A stretch of DNA of 64,000 nucleotides, from assembly GCF_900111005.1 (NCBI RefSeq), contig NZ_FOFV01000011.1, positions 186,001 through 250,000 on the forward strand, written 5' to 3'. The DNA is from Lentzea albida (GTDB lineage: Bacteria; Actinomycetota; Actinomycetes; Mycobacteriales; Pseudonocardiaceae). Shown piece by piece: positions 41,378 through 50,411 of this stretch. A program made the translations under genes and the position numbers. The notes beneath the pieces were generated by a model. It worked only from the letters and a program-made list of their open reading frames with translations, had not been told where the DNA came from and ran no database searches. Each line of letters begins with the position of its first letter. The stretch's first letter is position 1.

Positions 41378-42355
41378 GTGCGGTACAAGATCCATATGCA
41401 CGTGCTCGCCGCCCAGGACGCCTTCTTCCTCGCCCGCCGGACTCGCAAGGACTCGCCGCACACCACGGCCGCCTACCAGCGAGATCTCGCCGGCGTGAAC
41501 ACACTCCTGGCCGAGACGCTCTCCTCCCCCGTCGAGGACCTGACGATCGGGCACCTCACCGGGGCGAACCTGCGTCAGGCTTTCGGGTTGTTCGCGGACA
41601 CCCACGCCAAGAGTTCGGTGCTGCGGGCCTGGTCCACCTGGAACCAGTTCCTGACGTTCTGCGTGGCCGAGGACCTGATCGCGGGCAACCCGATGGGCGC
41701 GGTCGCCCGCCCGAAGACTCCTCCCCTGGTCCCCAAGCCGCTGCGCGGTGAGGACACGCCCGAGCAGCTGCTCACGGCCGCGGCGGAGGGTGCGCGCAAG
41801 GGGCGTGACCCGTGGCCGGAGCGGGACGTGCTGGTGATCGCGCTGGGGCTGGTCGCGGGGCTGCGGAGTGCGGAGATGCGGACGCTGACGTTGTCGAGCA
41901 TCGTCGGACGGGAGGGTGACAGCCGGTTGCACGTGAAGGGCAAGGGCAACCGGGATCGGAGCGTGCCGATCGAGCCGCCGATGGAGCGGATCGTGCAGGC
42001 GTACCTGAAGAGTTGCCGGCAGCGGTTCCCGCAGGGCCGGTTCGACCGGGACTCGGCGTTGCTGAGGGACCGGCACGGTGAGCCGATCGGGCGGGGTGGG
42101 CTGGAGTACCTGGTGAAGTCGTGTTTCCGGTGGGCGGGGTTGCACGACCGGGTGCCGACGGGGGCGAACCTGCACGCGTTGCGGCACACGTTCGCGACGC
42201 GGCTGGCGGAGGACGGGGCGTCGGCGAGCGAGATCATGGCGTTGCTGGGGCACGCGAGTCTGGCGACGAGTCAGAACTACATCGAGGCGACGGCGCGGGA
42301 GCGGCGGGCGGCGGTGGCGAGCAACAGGACGTATCGGGCGCTCAAGGACATCTAG
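41378..42355 (+). CDS. Tyrosine recombinase/integrase (XerC/D-like)
   Basis: 325 residues from GTG 41378; ATG 41396 is an alternative. A SAM-like core-binding domain (about 8-110) is followed by the catalytic domain with all expected residues: Arg163 (GLRSAEMRTL), Lys189 in the beta-hairpin HVKGKGNRDR, His266 and Arg269 (HALRHTFATRL), His292 (LLGHASLATSQNY) and nucleophile Tyr301. It cuts and rejoins DNA at a specific site. It has no excisionase, phage or plasmid genes beside it; the next genes are the Ku/LigD repair operon. Chromosomal XerC/D usually sit elsewhere, so this is probably an orphan integrase or a third Xer-like protein. Confidence 0.93.
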   Translation: MRYKIHMHVLAAQDAFFLARRTRKDSPHTTAAYQRDLAGVNTLLAETLSSPVEDLTIGHLTGANLRQAFGLFADTHAKSSVLRAWSTWNQFLTFCVAEDLIAGNPMGAVARPKTPPLVPKPLRGEDTPEQLLTAAAEGARKGRDPWPERDVLVIALGLVAGLRSAEMRTLTLSSIVGREGDSRLHVKGKGNRDRSVPIEPPMERIVQAYLKSCRQRFPQGRFDRDSALLRDRHGEPIGRGGLEYLVKSCFRWAGLHDRVPTGANLHALRHTFATRLAEDGASASEIMALLGHASLATSQNYIEATARERRAAVASNRTYRALKDI

Positions 42356-42478
42356 TGGTGCTCCACTGTGGTGCGGGACGCTCGGTGGCAGGACGAATGC
42401 CGGGGGTCGCTCAGTTGCCGGATCGTTAGGCCACTCGGGTGACCTGAGAGTGCGAAAACCGCATTTCAGGGGTACCCA

Positions 42479-43309
42479 ATGAGAATGAGATCCGTGTGGC
42501 GTGGGGCCATCTCCTTCGGGTTGGTGACGATCGCCGTGCGCCTCTACACGGCTGTCGAGGAGCACGACTTCCGTTTCAACCAGGTGCACCGGGCGGATGG
42601 CGGGCGCATCAAGTACAAGCGCGTGTGTTCGGTGTGCGGTGAAGAGGTGGAGTACGGCGACATCACCAAGGGCTACGAGTTGGACGACGGCCGGATGGTG
42701 ATCATGGAGAACGAGGACTTCGAGAAGTTGCCGGTGAAGACCGACAAGTCGATCGACGTCCTGGAGTTCGTGCCGGCGGAGGAGATCGATCCGATCTACT
42801 TCCAGAAGACGTATTACCTGGAGCCGGACAAGGCGGCGGCGCGTCCGTACGTGTTGTTGCGGGATGCGCTGGTGAAGACGGGTCAGCTGGCGGTCGTGAA
42901 GATCACGATCCGGCAGAAGGAGACGCTGGCGACGATCCGGGCGCGGGATGACGTGCTGGTGATGCACACGATGTTGTGGCCGGACGAGATCCGGAAGGCG
43001 GAGTTCGACTTCCTGGACCAGGACGTCGAGGTGCGGCCGCAGGAGTTGAAGATGGCGACGTCGTTGGTGGAGTCGATGGCGGGCGACTTCGATCCGGACA
43101 CGTTCACCGATGACTACCGGGACGCCCTGGAGAAGGTGATCGCGGCGAAGGCGGAGGGTGCGGAGTTGCCCGAGCAGCCGGAGGCCGAGGACAAGGGTGA
43201 CGTCATCGATCTGATGACGGCGCTGGAGCGCAGTGTGGAGAAGGCGAAGGCCGGTCGGAAGGGCGCGGAGAAGAAGGCGGCGCCGAAGAAGAAGGCATCG
43301 TCGGCGTAG
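42479..43309 (+). CDS. ku: Ku protein, non-homologous end joining
   Basis: 276 residues. Bacterial Ku core: MRSVWRGAISFGLVTIAVRL opens it, and CSVCGEEVEYGDITKGYEL and VLEFVPAEEIDPIYFQKTYY follow. The C-terminal tail is lysine-rich (KAKAGRKGAEKKAAPKKKAS), as in actinobacterial Ku proteins that use it for DNA binding. It binds broken DNA ends as a ring and recruits LigD. The ligase gene starts directly after its stop with no gap. Two ATGs are possible at 42479 and 42485. Confidence 0.96.
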   Translation: MRMRSVWRGAISFGLVTIAVRLYTAVEEHDFRFNQVHRADGGRIKYKRVCSVCGEEVEYGDITKGYELDDGRMVIMENEDFEKLPVKTDKSIDVLEFVPAEEIDPIYFQKTYYLEPDKAAARPYVLLRDALVKTGQLAVVKITIRQKETLATIRARDDVLVMHTMLWPDEIRKAEFDFLDQDVEVRPQELKMATSLVESMAGDFDPDTFTDDYRDALEKVIAAKAEGAELPEQPEAEDKGDVIDLMTALERSVEKAKAGRKGAEKKAAPKKKASSA

Positions 43310-44752
43310 ATGGCCGGGCTCGACGAGTACCGGCGCAAGCGGGATCCGGCGAGGACGCCGGAGCCCGTGCCGAGTCCTGGGGATCTCCCGCGGGGTGACG
43401 ACGACACGTTCGTGATCCAGGAGCACCACGCGAGCAGCCTGCACTGGGACGTGCGGTTGGAGCGTGGTGGTGTGCTGGTGTCGTGGGCGGTGCCGAAGGG
43501 TTTGCCGCCGACGACTGATGTCGTGCGTCTCGCGGTGCACACGGAGGACCATCCGCTGGAGTACGCGGAGTTCTCCGGTGAGATCCCGAAGGGTGAGTAC
43601 GGCGGCGGGGAGATGTTCATCTGGGACCGCGGCCGGTACGAGACGGTGAAGTGGTCGGACCGCGAGGTCGACGTGGTGTTGCACGGGCGGCGTGCGCGGG
43701 GTCAGTTCGTGTTCTTCCGGTCGGGGCGGGACGGGAAGAACTGGATGGTGAAGCGGCGGCACGCGCCGGCGCGTCCGGACTGGGAGGCGTTGCCGGAGCT
43801 GGTGAAGCCGATGCTGGCGGTGCCGGGTCCTCTCCCCCAGGACGATGATGATCTGTGGGCTTATGAGTTCAAGTGGGACGGTGTGCGGGCGGTCCTGCGG
43901 GTGGAGGGTGGCCGGGTGCAGGCGTGGTCGCGTCTGGGCAACGACATCACGGTCGCGTACCCGGAGTTGCAGGGTGTCGGTGAGCAGCTGGGGTCGACGG
44001 AGGCTCTGCTGGACGGGGAGATCGTGGCGCTGCAGAACGGGCGGCCGAGTTTCAGCGCGTTGCAGAACCGGATGCACGTGACGAAGTCGGAGGCGGCGCG
44101 CAGGGCTGCGCGTCAGTATCCGGTGACGTTGTTGTTGTTCGACCTGTTGCACCTGGATGGCACGTCGACGATGGCGCTGCCTTTCCGGCAGCGTCGTGAG
44201 CTGTTGCGGGAGCTCGAGCTGAGGGGGCCGAACTGGCTGACTCCCCCGTCCTACGACGAGGACGGGGCGGCGGTGTTGTCGGCGAGCCGGGAGCAGGGGT
44301 TGGAGGGTGTGGTCGCGAAGCGGCTGGATTCGCCTTATCAGCCGGGGGCGCGGTCGCCGGTGTGGCGCAAGATCACCGATCTGATGGCGCAGGAGGTGGT
44401 GATCGGGGGCTGGCGGATGGGTGAAGGCAAGCGTGCGGGGGTGATCGGCGCGTTGTTGCTGGGTATTCCGCAGGACGGCGGGCTGGCGTTCGCGGGGTCG
44501 GTGGGCACGGGGTTCAACGACGCGGAGCTGGCGGTGCTGACGCCGCGGTTGGAGGCGTTGGCGCGGGCGAGGTCGCCGTTCGTGACGGAGATGCCGCGGG
44601 AGCGGTCGAAGGGCGCGAAGTGGGTCGAGCCGGAGTTGGTGGCCGAGGTGGTGTTCCGGCAGTGGACGCCGGACGGGCGGATGCGGTTTCCGGCGTGGCG
44701 TGGTTTGCGGCCGGACAAGTCGCCTGAGGAGGTGCGCCGGGTTGAGCAGTGA
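43310..44752 (+). CDS. ligD: LigD-type DNA ligase with N-terminal 3'-phosphoesterase
   Basis: 480 residues. The phosphoesterase domain is at about 30-155, with FVIQEHHASSLHWDVRLERG giving the His and Asp metal residues. The ATP-dependent ligase domain follows from about 165, with the nucleotidyl lysine Lys188 in YEFKWDGVRAV and the EGVVAKRLDSPY and WRKITD motifs. It lacks the polymerase domain, which is on the next gene, so LigD is split. It seals double-strand breaks held by Ku. Its start abuts the Ku stop and its end overlaps the polymerase start. Confidence 0.95.
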   Translation: MAGLDEYRRKRDPARTPEPVPSPGDLPRGDDDTFVIQEHHASSLHWDVRLERGGVLVSWAVPKGLPPTTDVVRLAVHTEDHPLEYAEFSGEIPKGEYGGGEMFIWDRGRYETVKWSDREVDVVLHGRRARGQFVFFRSGRDGKNWMVKRRHAPARPDWEALPELVKPMLAVPGPLPQDDDDLWAYEFKWDGVRAVLRVEGGRVQAWSRLGNDITVAYPELQGVGEQLGSTEALLDGEIVALQNGRPSFSALQNRMHVTKSEAARRAARQYPVTLLLFDLLHLDGTSTMALPFRQRRELLRELELRGPNWLTPPSYDEDGAAVLSASREQGLEGVVAKRLDSPYQPGARSPVWRKITDLMAQEVVIGGWRMGEGKRAGVIGALLLGIPQDGGLAFAGSVGTGFNDAELAVLTPRLEALARARSPFVTEMPRERSKGAKWVEPELVAEVVFRQWTPDGRMRFPAWRGLRPDKSPEEVRRVEQ

Positions 44753-45626
44753 CACCCCGAAAGAAGTGGCGGTGCGGGTCGAGGGCCGGACGGTGAAGCT
44801 GACGAACCTGGAGAAGGTGTTGTATCCGGGGTTCGGGTTCACCAAGGGTGAGGTGATCGACTACTACACGCGGATCGCTCCGGTGCTGCTCCCCCACCTC
44901 AAGGACCGTCCGGTGACGTTGAAGCGCTTTCCGAACGGTGTGGACGGGAAGTGGTTCTTCGAGAAGAACGCGCCGGAGCACCGTCCGGAGTGGGTGCGGA
45001 CGATGCGGCTGGAGTCGCCGGGCAGCACCAAGGGCAACGAGACGGTCAACTACGTGATGGTGGACGAGTTGGCGACGTTGGTGTGGCTTGCGAACCTGGC
45101 GGCGTTGGAGTTGCACGTGCCGCAGTGGACGGTGGGGCCGCGTGGGGGCAAGCGGGATCCGGATCTGCTGGTGTTCGACCTGGATCCGGGGGCGCCGGCG
45201 ACGGTGGTGGAGTGTGCGCGGGTGGCGGAGTTGATCCGGGTGGTGCTGGACGACGACGGGGTGGACTGCTGGGCGAAGACGTCGGGGAACAAGGGGATGC
45301 AGGTGTACGCGTACGCGCCGGCGAAGGACACGTCGGAGTACGCGAAGGCGGTGGCGCAGCGGTTGGCGCGGGAGCAGCCGGGGTTGATCGTGTCGACGAT
45401 GGCGAAGGCGCAGCGCACGGGGAAGGTGTTCATCGACTGGTCGCAGAACAACACGGCGAAGACGACGGTGGCGCCGTACTCGTTGCGGGCTCGGGAGCGG
45501 CCGGCGGTGTCGACGCCGGTGACGTGGGACGAGGTCGAGGAGTGCGAGGTCGTGGAGGACCTGGTGTTCACGGCGGACGAGGTGCTGGAGCGGGTCGAGA
45601 GCGCGGGTGACCTGTTCGGGAGTTGA
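44742..45626 (+). CDS. LigD-type polymerase (primase-like) domain protein
   Basis: 294 residues from TTG 44742, supported by GAGGAGG nine bases before it. It overlaps the ligase gene by 11 bases. Archaeo-eukaryotic-primase-type polymerase with LEKVLYPGFGFTKGEVIDYY at the start, the metal aspartates Asp146 and Asp148 in LLVFDLDPG, and FIDWSQNNTAKTTVAPYSLR near the end. It adds ribonucleotides or fills gaps at breaks before ligation. As a separate gene it completes the split LigD. Confidence 0.94.
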   Translation: MSSDTPKEVAVRVEGRTVKLTNLEKVLYPGFGFTKGEVIDYYTRIAPVLLPHLKDRPVTLKRFPNGVDGKWFFEKNAPEHRPEWVRTMRLESPGSTKGNETVNYVMVDELATLVWLANLAALELHVPQWTVGPRGGKRDPDLLVFDLDPGAPATVVECARVAELIRVVLDDDGVDCWAKTSGNKGMQVYAYAPAKDTSEYAKAVAQRLAREQPGLIVSTMAKAQRTGKVFIDWSQNNTAKTTVAPYSLRARERPAVSTPVTWDEVEECEVVEDLVFTADEVLERVESAGDLFGS

Positions 45627-45659
45627 TATTCTGGCCGACTGCCTACCAGGGGGTCTGCT

Positions 45660-46697
45660 GTGAACATCGAGCTCGCCGAGTACGACGACGCGTGGCCGGG
45701 TCTGTACGAGAGGGAACGGGCGCGCGTTCTGGAAGCGTTGCCGGGTGCGGTGCTGGAGCACGTGGGGTCGACGTCGGTGCCGGTGTTGTGTGCGAAGCCG
45801 GTGGTGGATCTGCTGCTGGTGGTGGACGAGCCGCTGGTCGAGGGGTCGTACGTGCCGGCGTTGGAGGCCGCGGGGTACCGGGTGGTGGTGCGGGAGGACG
45901 ACTGGCACGAGCACCGGGTTCTCAAGGGTCCGGACACGAACGTGAACCTGCACGTGTTCCCGCGTGGGTGTGCGCAGGTGCGCAGGCATGTGATCTTCCG
46001 GGACTGGTTGCGTTCCAGCGATGAGGACCGGGAGTTGTACGCGTCGGCGAAGCGGGAGTTGGCGGCGCGGGAGTGGGATCGGGTGCAGGACTACGCGGTG
46101 GCGAAGAACGGTGTGGTGCTGGAGATCCTGGAGCGGGCGTATTCGGCGTGGCGGTTGCCGTCGGACGACGTGGAGTTCGTGACGGACGACCCGCCGCACA
46201 ACGCGCCGGTGGTGCTGGCGGAGTACGACGCGGCGTGGCCCGATTTGTACGCGGTGGAGGCGGCGAAGATCCGGGGTGCGCTGGGTTCGGGGATCGTGCG
46301 GCTGGAGCACGTGGGGTCGACGTCGGTGCCGGGGCTGGCCGCCAAGCCGCTGATCGACATCTTGCTGGTGGTGCCGGACTCCAACGACGAGGACGCCTAT
46401 GTGCCGGCATTGGTGGAGGCGGGTTATTACCTGCGGTTGCGGGAGCACGGCTGGTACGAGCACCGGTTGCTCAAGGGCGTGTCGCCGAAGGTGAACCTGC
46501 ACGTCTTCTCCCCCAGGTGTGAGGAGGTGGACCGGATGCTGGCGTTCCGCGACCGGCTGCGGGCCCACGACGCCGATCGGCGGGAGTACGAGCGGACGAA
46601 GCGGGAGCTGGCGGGGCGGACGTGGGCGCGGGTGCAGGACTACGCCGATGCCAAGACGCGGGTGGTGGAGCGGATCATCCTGCGGGCGCTGGGCTGA
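45660..46697 (+). CDS. Tandem GrpB fusion protein
   Basis: 345 residues with two full GrpB domains (about 1-165 and 180-345). Both carry the nucleotidyltransferase-like GSTSVP motif: EHVGSTSVPVLCAKPVVDLL and EHVGSTSVPGLAAKPLIDIL. HVFPRGCAQVRRHVIFRDWL and HVFSPRCEEVDRMLAFRDRL pair later in each. Standard GrpB proteins have one domain (about 170 residues), so this is an in-frame fusion. In the first copy a glycine of the SVPGL motif is valine, so that copy may be weaker. It follows the LigD polymerase gene by 33 bases and overlaps the convergent regulator by 23 bases. The substrate is unknown. Confidence 0.9.
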   Translation: MNIELAEYDDAWPGLYERERARVLEALPGAVLEHVGSTSVPVLCAKPVVDLLLVVDEPLVEGSYVPALEAAGYRVVVREDDWHEHRVLKGPDTNVNLHVFPRGCAQVRRHVIFRDWLRSSDEDRELYASAKRELAAREWDRVQDYAVAKNGVVLEILERAYSAWRLPSDDVEFVTDDPPHNAPVVLAEYDAAWPDLYAVEAAKIRGALGSGIVRLEHVGSTSVPGLAAKPLIDILLVVPDSNDEDAYVPALVEAGYYLRLREHGWYEHRLLKGVSPKVNLHVFSPRCEEVDRMLAFRDRLRAHDADRREYERTKRELAGRTWARVQDYADAKTRVVERIILRALG

Positions 46698-47646
46698 ACC
46701 GGCGGCGGTAGTCGGACGGGGTGAGGCCGGTCTGGCGGCGCATCAGCGCGCGGAGGTTGGCGGCGGTGCCGAGGCCGGTGCGGCGGGCGACGACGTCGAA
46801 GCGCCTCTCCCCCAGTTCGATGAGCCGGCAGGCCAGGGTGACGCGTTCGCCGGTGAGCCACGCGAGGGGTGTGGTGCCGAGTTGGTGCTGGAAGCGGCGG
46901 TGCAGGGTCGCGGGGCTCACGGCGGCGCGGGTGGCGAGGTCTGCGACGGTGAGGGGTGTGTCGAGGTGTTGTTGTGCCCAGGCGAGGACGGGGGCGAGTG
47001 ACTCGTCGCGCAGGTCGGGTACGGGGCGTTCGACGAACTGGCGCTGGCCGCCGTCGCGGTGGGCGGCGAAGACGAGGCGGCGGCTGACGGAGGCGGCGAT
47101 CTCGGCGCCGTGGTCGCGGCGGACGAGGTGCAGGCCGAGGTCGAGGGCGGCGGCGCTGCCGGCGGAGGTGAGGATGTCGCGGTCGTCGACGAACAGGACG
47201 TCGGGTTCGAGGAGCACCTGGGGGAAGCGGGTGCGGAACTCGTCGGCCCACTGCCAGTGGGCGGTGGCGCGGCGGCCGTCGAGGACGCCTGCCTCGGCGA
47301 GGGTGAAGGCGCCGCTGCAGAACCCGACGAGTCTCGCTCCACGTCGGTGGGCTGCGCGGATGGCGTCGAGAACCTCGGGGCGGCGGGGTGTCTCGACGTT
47401 GGGGCGGTTGGGGACGATGAGGGTGTCGGCGTGTTCGGTGGCGTGCAGGCCGGTGACCGCGGTGAGGGTGAAGAAGCCGTCGCGCATGGGCGTTGCGGGT
47501 TCGGGGGCGCAGAGGCGGAAGTCGTAGAGGTGGCCGCCGAGTTCGGGGCGGTGCAGGCCGAAGACCTCGGTGGCGCAGCCGAGTTCGAACGGGTTGGAGT
47601 TCTCGTCGACGATCACGACCACGCGGTGCGAGGATTCTTGCGGCAT
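46675..47646 (-). CDS. GlxA-type AraC family transcriptional regulator
   Basis: 323 residues. A DJ-1/PfpI-like domain (about 8-175) contains LVGFCSGAFTLAEAGVLDGR with a cysteine at the nucleophile position, and an AraC helix-turn-helix domain (about 220-315) reads LTVADLATRAAVSPATLHRR then FQHQLGTTPLAWL. Members activate metabolic operons. The cupin gene 53 bases away in the opposite direction is a natural candidate target. Its 3' end overlaps the GrpB gene. Confidence 0.93.
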   Translation of the reverse strand: MPQESSHRVVVIVDENSNPFELGCATEVFGLHRPELGGHLYDFRLCAPEPATPMRDGFFTLTAVTGLHATEHADTLIVPNRPNVETPRRPEVLDAIRAAHRRGARLVGFCSGAFTLAEAGVLDGRRATAHWQWADEFRTRFPQVLLEPDVLFVDDRDILTSAGSAAALDLGLHLVRRDHGAEIAASVSRRLVFAAHRDGGQRQFVERPVPDLRDESLAPVLAWAQQHLDTPLTVADLATRAAVSPATLHRRFQHQLGTTPLAWLTGERVTLACRLIELGERRFDVVARRTGLGTAANLRALMRRQTGLTPSDYRRRFSPAPAG

Positions 47647-47699
47647 GTGCGATTCCTAGCACTCACGCCGGGGCGGTGCGACCCGCGAGGCTTCCGGGC

Positions 47700-48077
47700 A
47701 TGAACCCGATCGCCCTGGACGACGCCCTGGCCTCGTTCGACGCCCTGTGGAGCCCTCGGATCGTCACCCACGTCAACGACTACGACGTGCGGGTGTCGAA
47801 GGTGGAGGGCGAGTACGTGTGGCACGTGCACGACGACACCGACGAGTTCTTCCTCGTGCTGGACGGTGAGCTGCACATCGCGCTGCGGGACCCGGACCGC
47901 ACGGTGGTGCTCGGCAGGGGCGATGTGTTCACCGTGCCGCGCGGGATGTTCCACAAGCCGTCGGCGCCGCACGGCGCGAAGCTGCTGCTGTTCGAGCCCA
48001 CGGGGACGCTGACCGTGGGTGATCGGCACGACGAGATCCCGGCGCACGTGGACGCGACGACCGGGCACGCGTTGTGA
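47700..48077 (+). CDS. Cupin domain protein
   Basis: 125 residues. The cupin motif 1 is EYVWHVHDDTDEFFLVLDGE and motif 2 is GDVFTVPRGMFHKPSAPHGA; together they give two His, one Glu and one His for a metal. It may be a small dioxygenase, isomerase or sensor. It is divergent from the GlxA-like regulator. The stop codon is inside the left arm of a perfect terminator. Confidence 0.9.
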   Translation: MNPIALDDALASFDALWSPRIVTHVNDYDVRVSKVEGEYVWHVHDDTDEFFLVLDGELHIALRDPDRTVVLGRGDVFTVPRGMFHKPSAPHGAKLLLFEPTGTLTVGDRHDEIPAHVDATTGHAL

Positions 48078-48112
48078 CGCTGGGGAGGTAGCGCGGGCCT
48101 CCCCAGCGTCAC
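48074..48112. terminator. Perfect 15-bp terminator between convergent cupin and VWA genes
   Basis: GTGACGCTGGGGAGG at 48074-48088 pairs with CCTCCCCAGCGTCAC at 48098-48112 across 9 bases. It includes the cupin stop and can serve both genes. Confidence 0.88.
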
Positions 48113-48131
48113 TGTGCGCTGATCAGCGGTG

Positions 48132-50249
48132 TCAGCCCAGGCGGCAGGCCGACAGGATGATCTCCTGGCCGAGCAGCGTGCGGACGCGGACGGCGTTCTG
48201 GATCAGCTGGCCGTTCGGTCCGGTCGCGGTCTCGTTGAGGTGCACGGTCGCCACGCCGGGGATGCCGACGGTGGCGGGTCCGGTGCCGATCGGCTGGCCG
48301 TTGAGCGTGCCGACCTTCGACGAGCCGGTGATGCCGTTGGCGTCACTGACGCACGTGGCCTCGATGGCGTTGAGCTTGATCGCCCCGCCGAGCAGGGTGG
48401 CTCCCTCCACCCGTGCGCTGGCCACGGTCGCTCCGGTGTCGGCGTTGAGCGTGCAGTCGGCGTGCAGGGCGTTCACCGAGGCGAGACCGAGCACGGTGAC
48501 GGTGGCGACGGTCTTGTCCTCGTTGGGCGGGCATTGGGCGTGCGGGGTCTTCGCGACCGTGACCAGACCGGTGGCGTTGAGCGCCCACGCCTCACCGCGC
48601 AGGTAGACGACGACCTTGACGACCGCGGTGGCGGAGGCGCCGTCGTCGTCGGTCACGCGCACCAGGACGTTGTGCGGGCCCAGGGCGGTGAACGTGCGGG
48701 AGGCGGTGCAGGTGCCCGAGCCCGCGCCCTGGGCGACGGTGCCGTTCACGACCGGGCTGCCGTCGTCGAAGTTGAGGGTGCAGGTGTGCTTGTCGTTGGT
48801 GGCGATGTCGGTGAACGGGGCGGTGAAGTTCACCGTCGTGCCGCGGGTGACGAGCGTCTTGTCGGCGGTGATGGTGACGGCCGGGGCGACGTTGGTCAGC
48901 GTCAGCGTGGTGGCCTGGGTGACGGGCGGGTTGAGGCCGTCGTTGGCGGTGAGCTTGAGGTCCCACACTCCGTCGTCGGTGCACCGCACTGTGGTGGTCT
49001 GGGCGGCGGCGTCACCGAACGCACAGGTCGCGCCCGCGTCGACGCCGGACTGCGGGGTGGCGGTCCACGTGGTGGTCAGCGCGGGGCCGTCGGGGTCGGT
49101 GACGGTGCCGGCCAGGCCGACGTCGGTGCCTTCCTGGCCCGCGTACGGGCCGCCGGGGGCGACCACGGGCGGGGCGTTGACCTTGACGGTGACGCACTCG
49201 GTCACGTCACCGGCTCCGCCGCCGTCGGTGCCGCGCGCGGTGACGCAGAGCTGGTGGCTGCCGGGCGTGAGCGCCGGGGTGCCGACGGTGTAGTCGACGG
49301 TCGCGGGCCCGTCCTGCGGCAGGCCGGGCGTGATGGAGGTGATCGGGATGTCGGCGCCGCCGTCGACCTTCAGCGTGAGCTGGGTGAGCTTGGAGGCGAT
49401 GACGCCGGGGACGACGTCGGGCAGCTGGGAGACGTCCGGGACCTCGGTGCAGGTGCCGCCGGTGGTCTGGGCGATCTTGCGCAGCGAGTCCGGGCCGATG
49501 TCGCAGCCGGAGCCGCTGGACACGGCGAAGGTGAAGATCTTGATGCCCGCGTTGACGGCCTGCTGCAGGGCGGCGTCGACGTTGCCGCTGCCGGCGCCGT
49601 CGGACAGGAACACCATCAGCTTGCGCTGCTGCGGCGCAGTGACCGCGGTGGCGAGGCCCGCGTCCAGGCCCGCGGCGAAGTTCGTGCCGGTGGGGACGCT
49701 GTAGTCGGTGAACAGGCCGACACCGCCGACGCGGGCGCTGACCATCGCCTCGATGACGTCGTTGGTGCCGTTGGCGTTGGCGTCCGATCCGGGGGCGACG
49801 GTCTTCTGCTCCCCCGCCGCCGGGCTGATGTCGACGGTCGCGCCGGACGAGCCGAACACGGCACCGCCGACGCTGCCGACGACGGTGTTGGGCACGGCGG
49901 CCTTCGCGTGCAGCGCCTTGACCGCGGCGACCTCGCAGTCGAGGACCCTGTCTGCCTGGCCGTCGCCGTTGACGTCACCGCCGCAGCCCGCGGTCACACC
50001 GGCCGCGGTGGAGCCGGACACGTCCACGACGTAGGTGAGGGCGGTGTCGACGACCGCGGCACCGGTGCCGATGGAGGCCTTGCCGGTGACCGTGACCGGG
50101 CCCGGCAGGACGACGGCGTTGTCCGCCGGGCTGGTGATGGTCACCTCGATGCTGGTGCCGCCGGGCAGGGCACCGGTGGCGGCGTGTGCAGGGATGGCGA
50201 GTGCCACGGTGGCCGCGAGCGCGGCGCCGACCGTGATGCTGGGTCTCAT
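48132..50249 (-). CDS. Secreted von Willebrand A-domain protein with Ig/PKD-like domains
   Basis: 705 residues. A signal peptide of about 23 residues ends in PAHA. A VWA domain (about 65-310) has the MIDAS start DVSGSTAAG and interior DVNGDGQADRVLD that looks like a calcium loop. Then follow Ig/PKD-like beta-sandwich units: GDVTECVTVKVNAPPVVAPG, EGTDVGLAGTVTDPDGPALT, and RVTDDDGASATAVVKVVVYL. The last 180 residues have the repeated NAxxxxC pattern of the choice-of-anchor-P type. It should be an exported surface or extracellular protein for adhesion or binding. The start is ATG 50249. It is divergent from the BTAD regulator. Confidence 0.88.
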   Translation of the reverse strand: MRPSITVGAALAATVALAIPAHAATGALPGGTSIEVTITSPADNAVVLPGPVTVTGKASIGTGAAVVDTALTYVVDVSGSTAAGVTAGCGGDVNGDGQADRVLDCEVAAVKALHAKAAVPNTVVGSVGGAVFGSSGATVDISPAAGEQKTVAPGSDANANGTNDVIEAMVSARVGGVGLFTDYSVPTGTNFAAGLDAGLATAVTAPQQRKLMVFLSDGAGSGNVDAALQQAVNAGIKIFTFAVSSGSGCDIGPDSLRKIAQTTGGTCTEVPDVSQLPDVVPGVIASKLTQLTLKVDGGADIPITSITPGLPQDGPATVDYTVGTPALTPGSHQLCVTARGTDGGGAGDVTECVTVKVNAPPVVAPGGPYAGQEGTDVGLAGTVTDPDGPALTTTWTATPQSGVDAGATCAFGDAAAQTTTVRCTDDGVWDLKLTANDGLNPPVTQATTLTLTNVAPAVTITADKTLVTRGTTVNFTAPFTDIATNDKHTCTLNFDDGSPVVNGTVAQGAGSGTCTASRTFTALGPHNVLVRVTDDDGASATAVVKVVVYLRGEAWALNATGLVTVAKTPHAQCPPNEDKTVATVTVLGLASVNALHADCTLNADTGATVASARVEGATLLGGAIKLNAIEATCVSDANGITGSSKVGTLNGQPIGTGPATVGIPGVATVHLNETATGPNGQLIQNAVRVRTLLGQEIILSACRLG

Positions 50250-50411
50250 GGTTCTCCGCTCGAATTGCGTTTCGTCCCCGACCGAACGGAAGGAGACCGC
50301 ACGTGGCCGGGCAGATACGGCGGGTCACCGGATTGCATCGATAGTCGACCTATTCGGCGCAGTCGCGATTGCGGCCTCGTGGGTGTGCGGACTCGGGGAG
50401 AATCAGGCCCT

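Noticed and set aside
48129-50411. A very long open frame running antisense to the secreted VWA gene and joining the BTAD regulator
   Set aside because: It is the high-GC shadow of the VWA gene. The BTAD protein has a normal start at 50412 with a typical N terminus, and the added part is rich in low-complexity Gly/Ala/Asp text.
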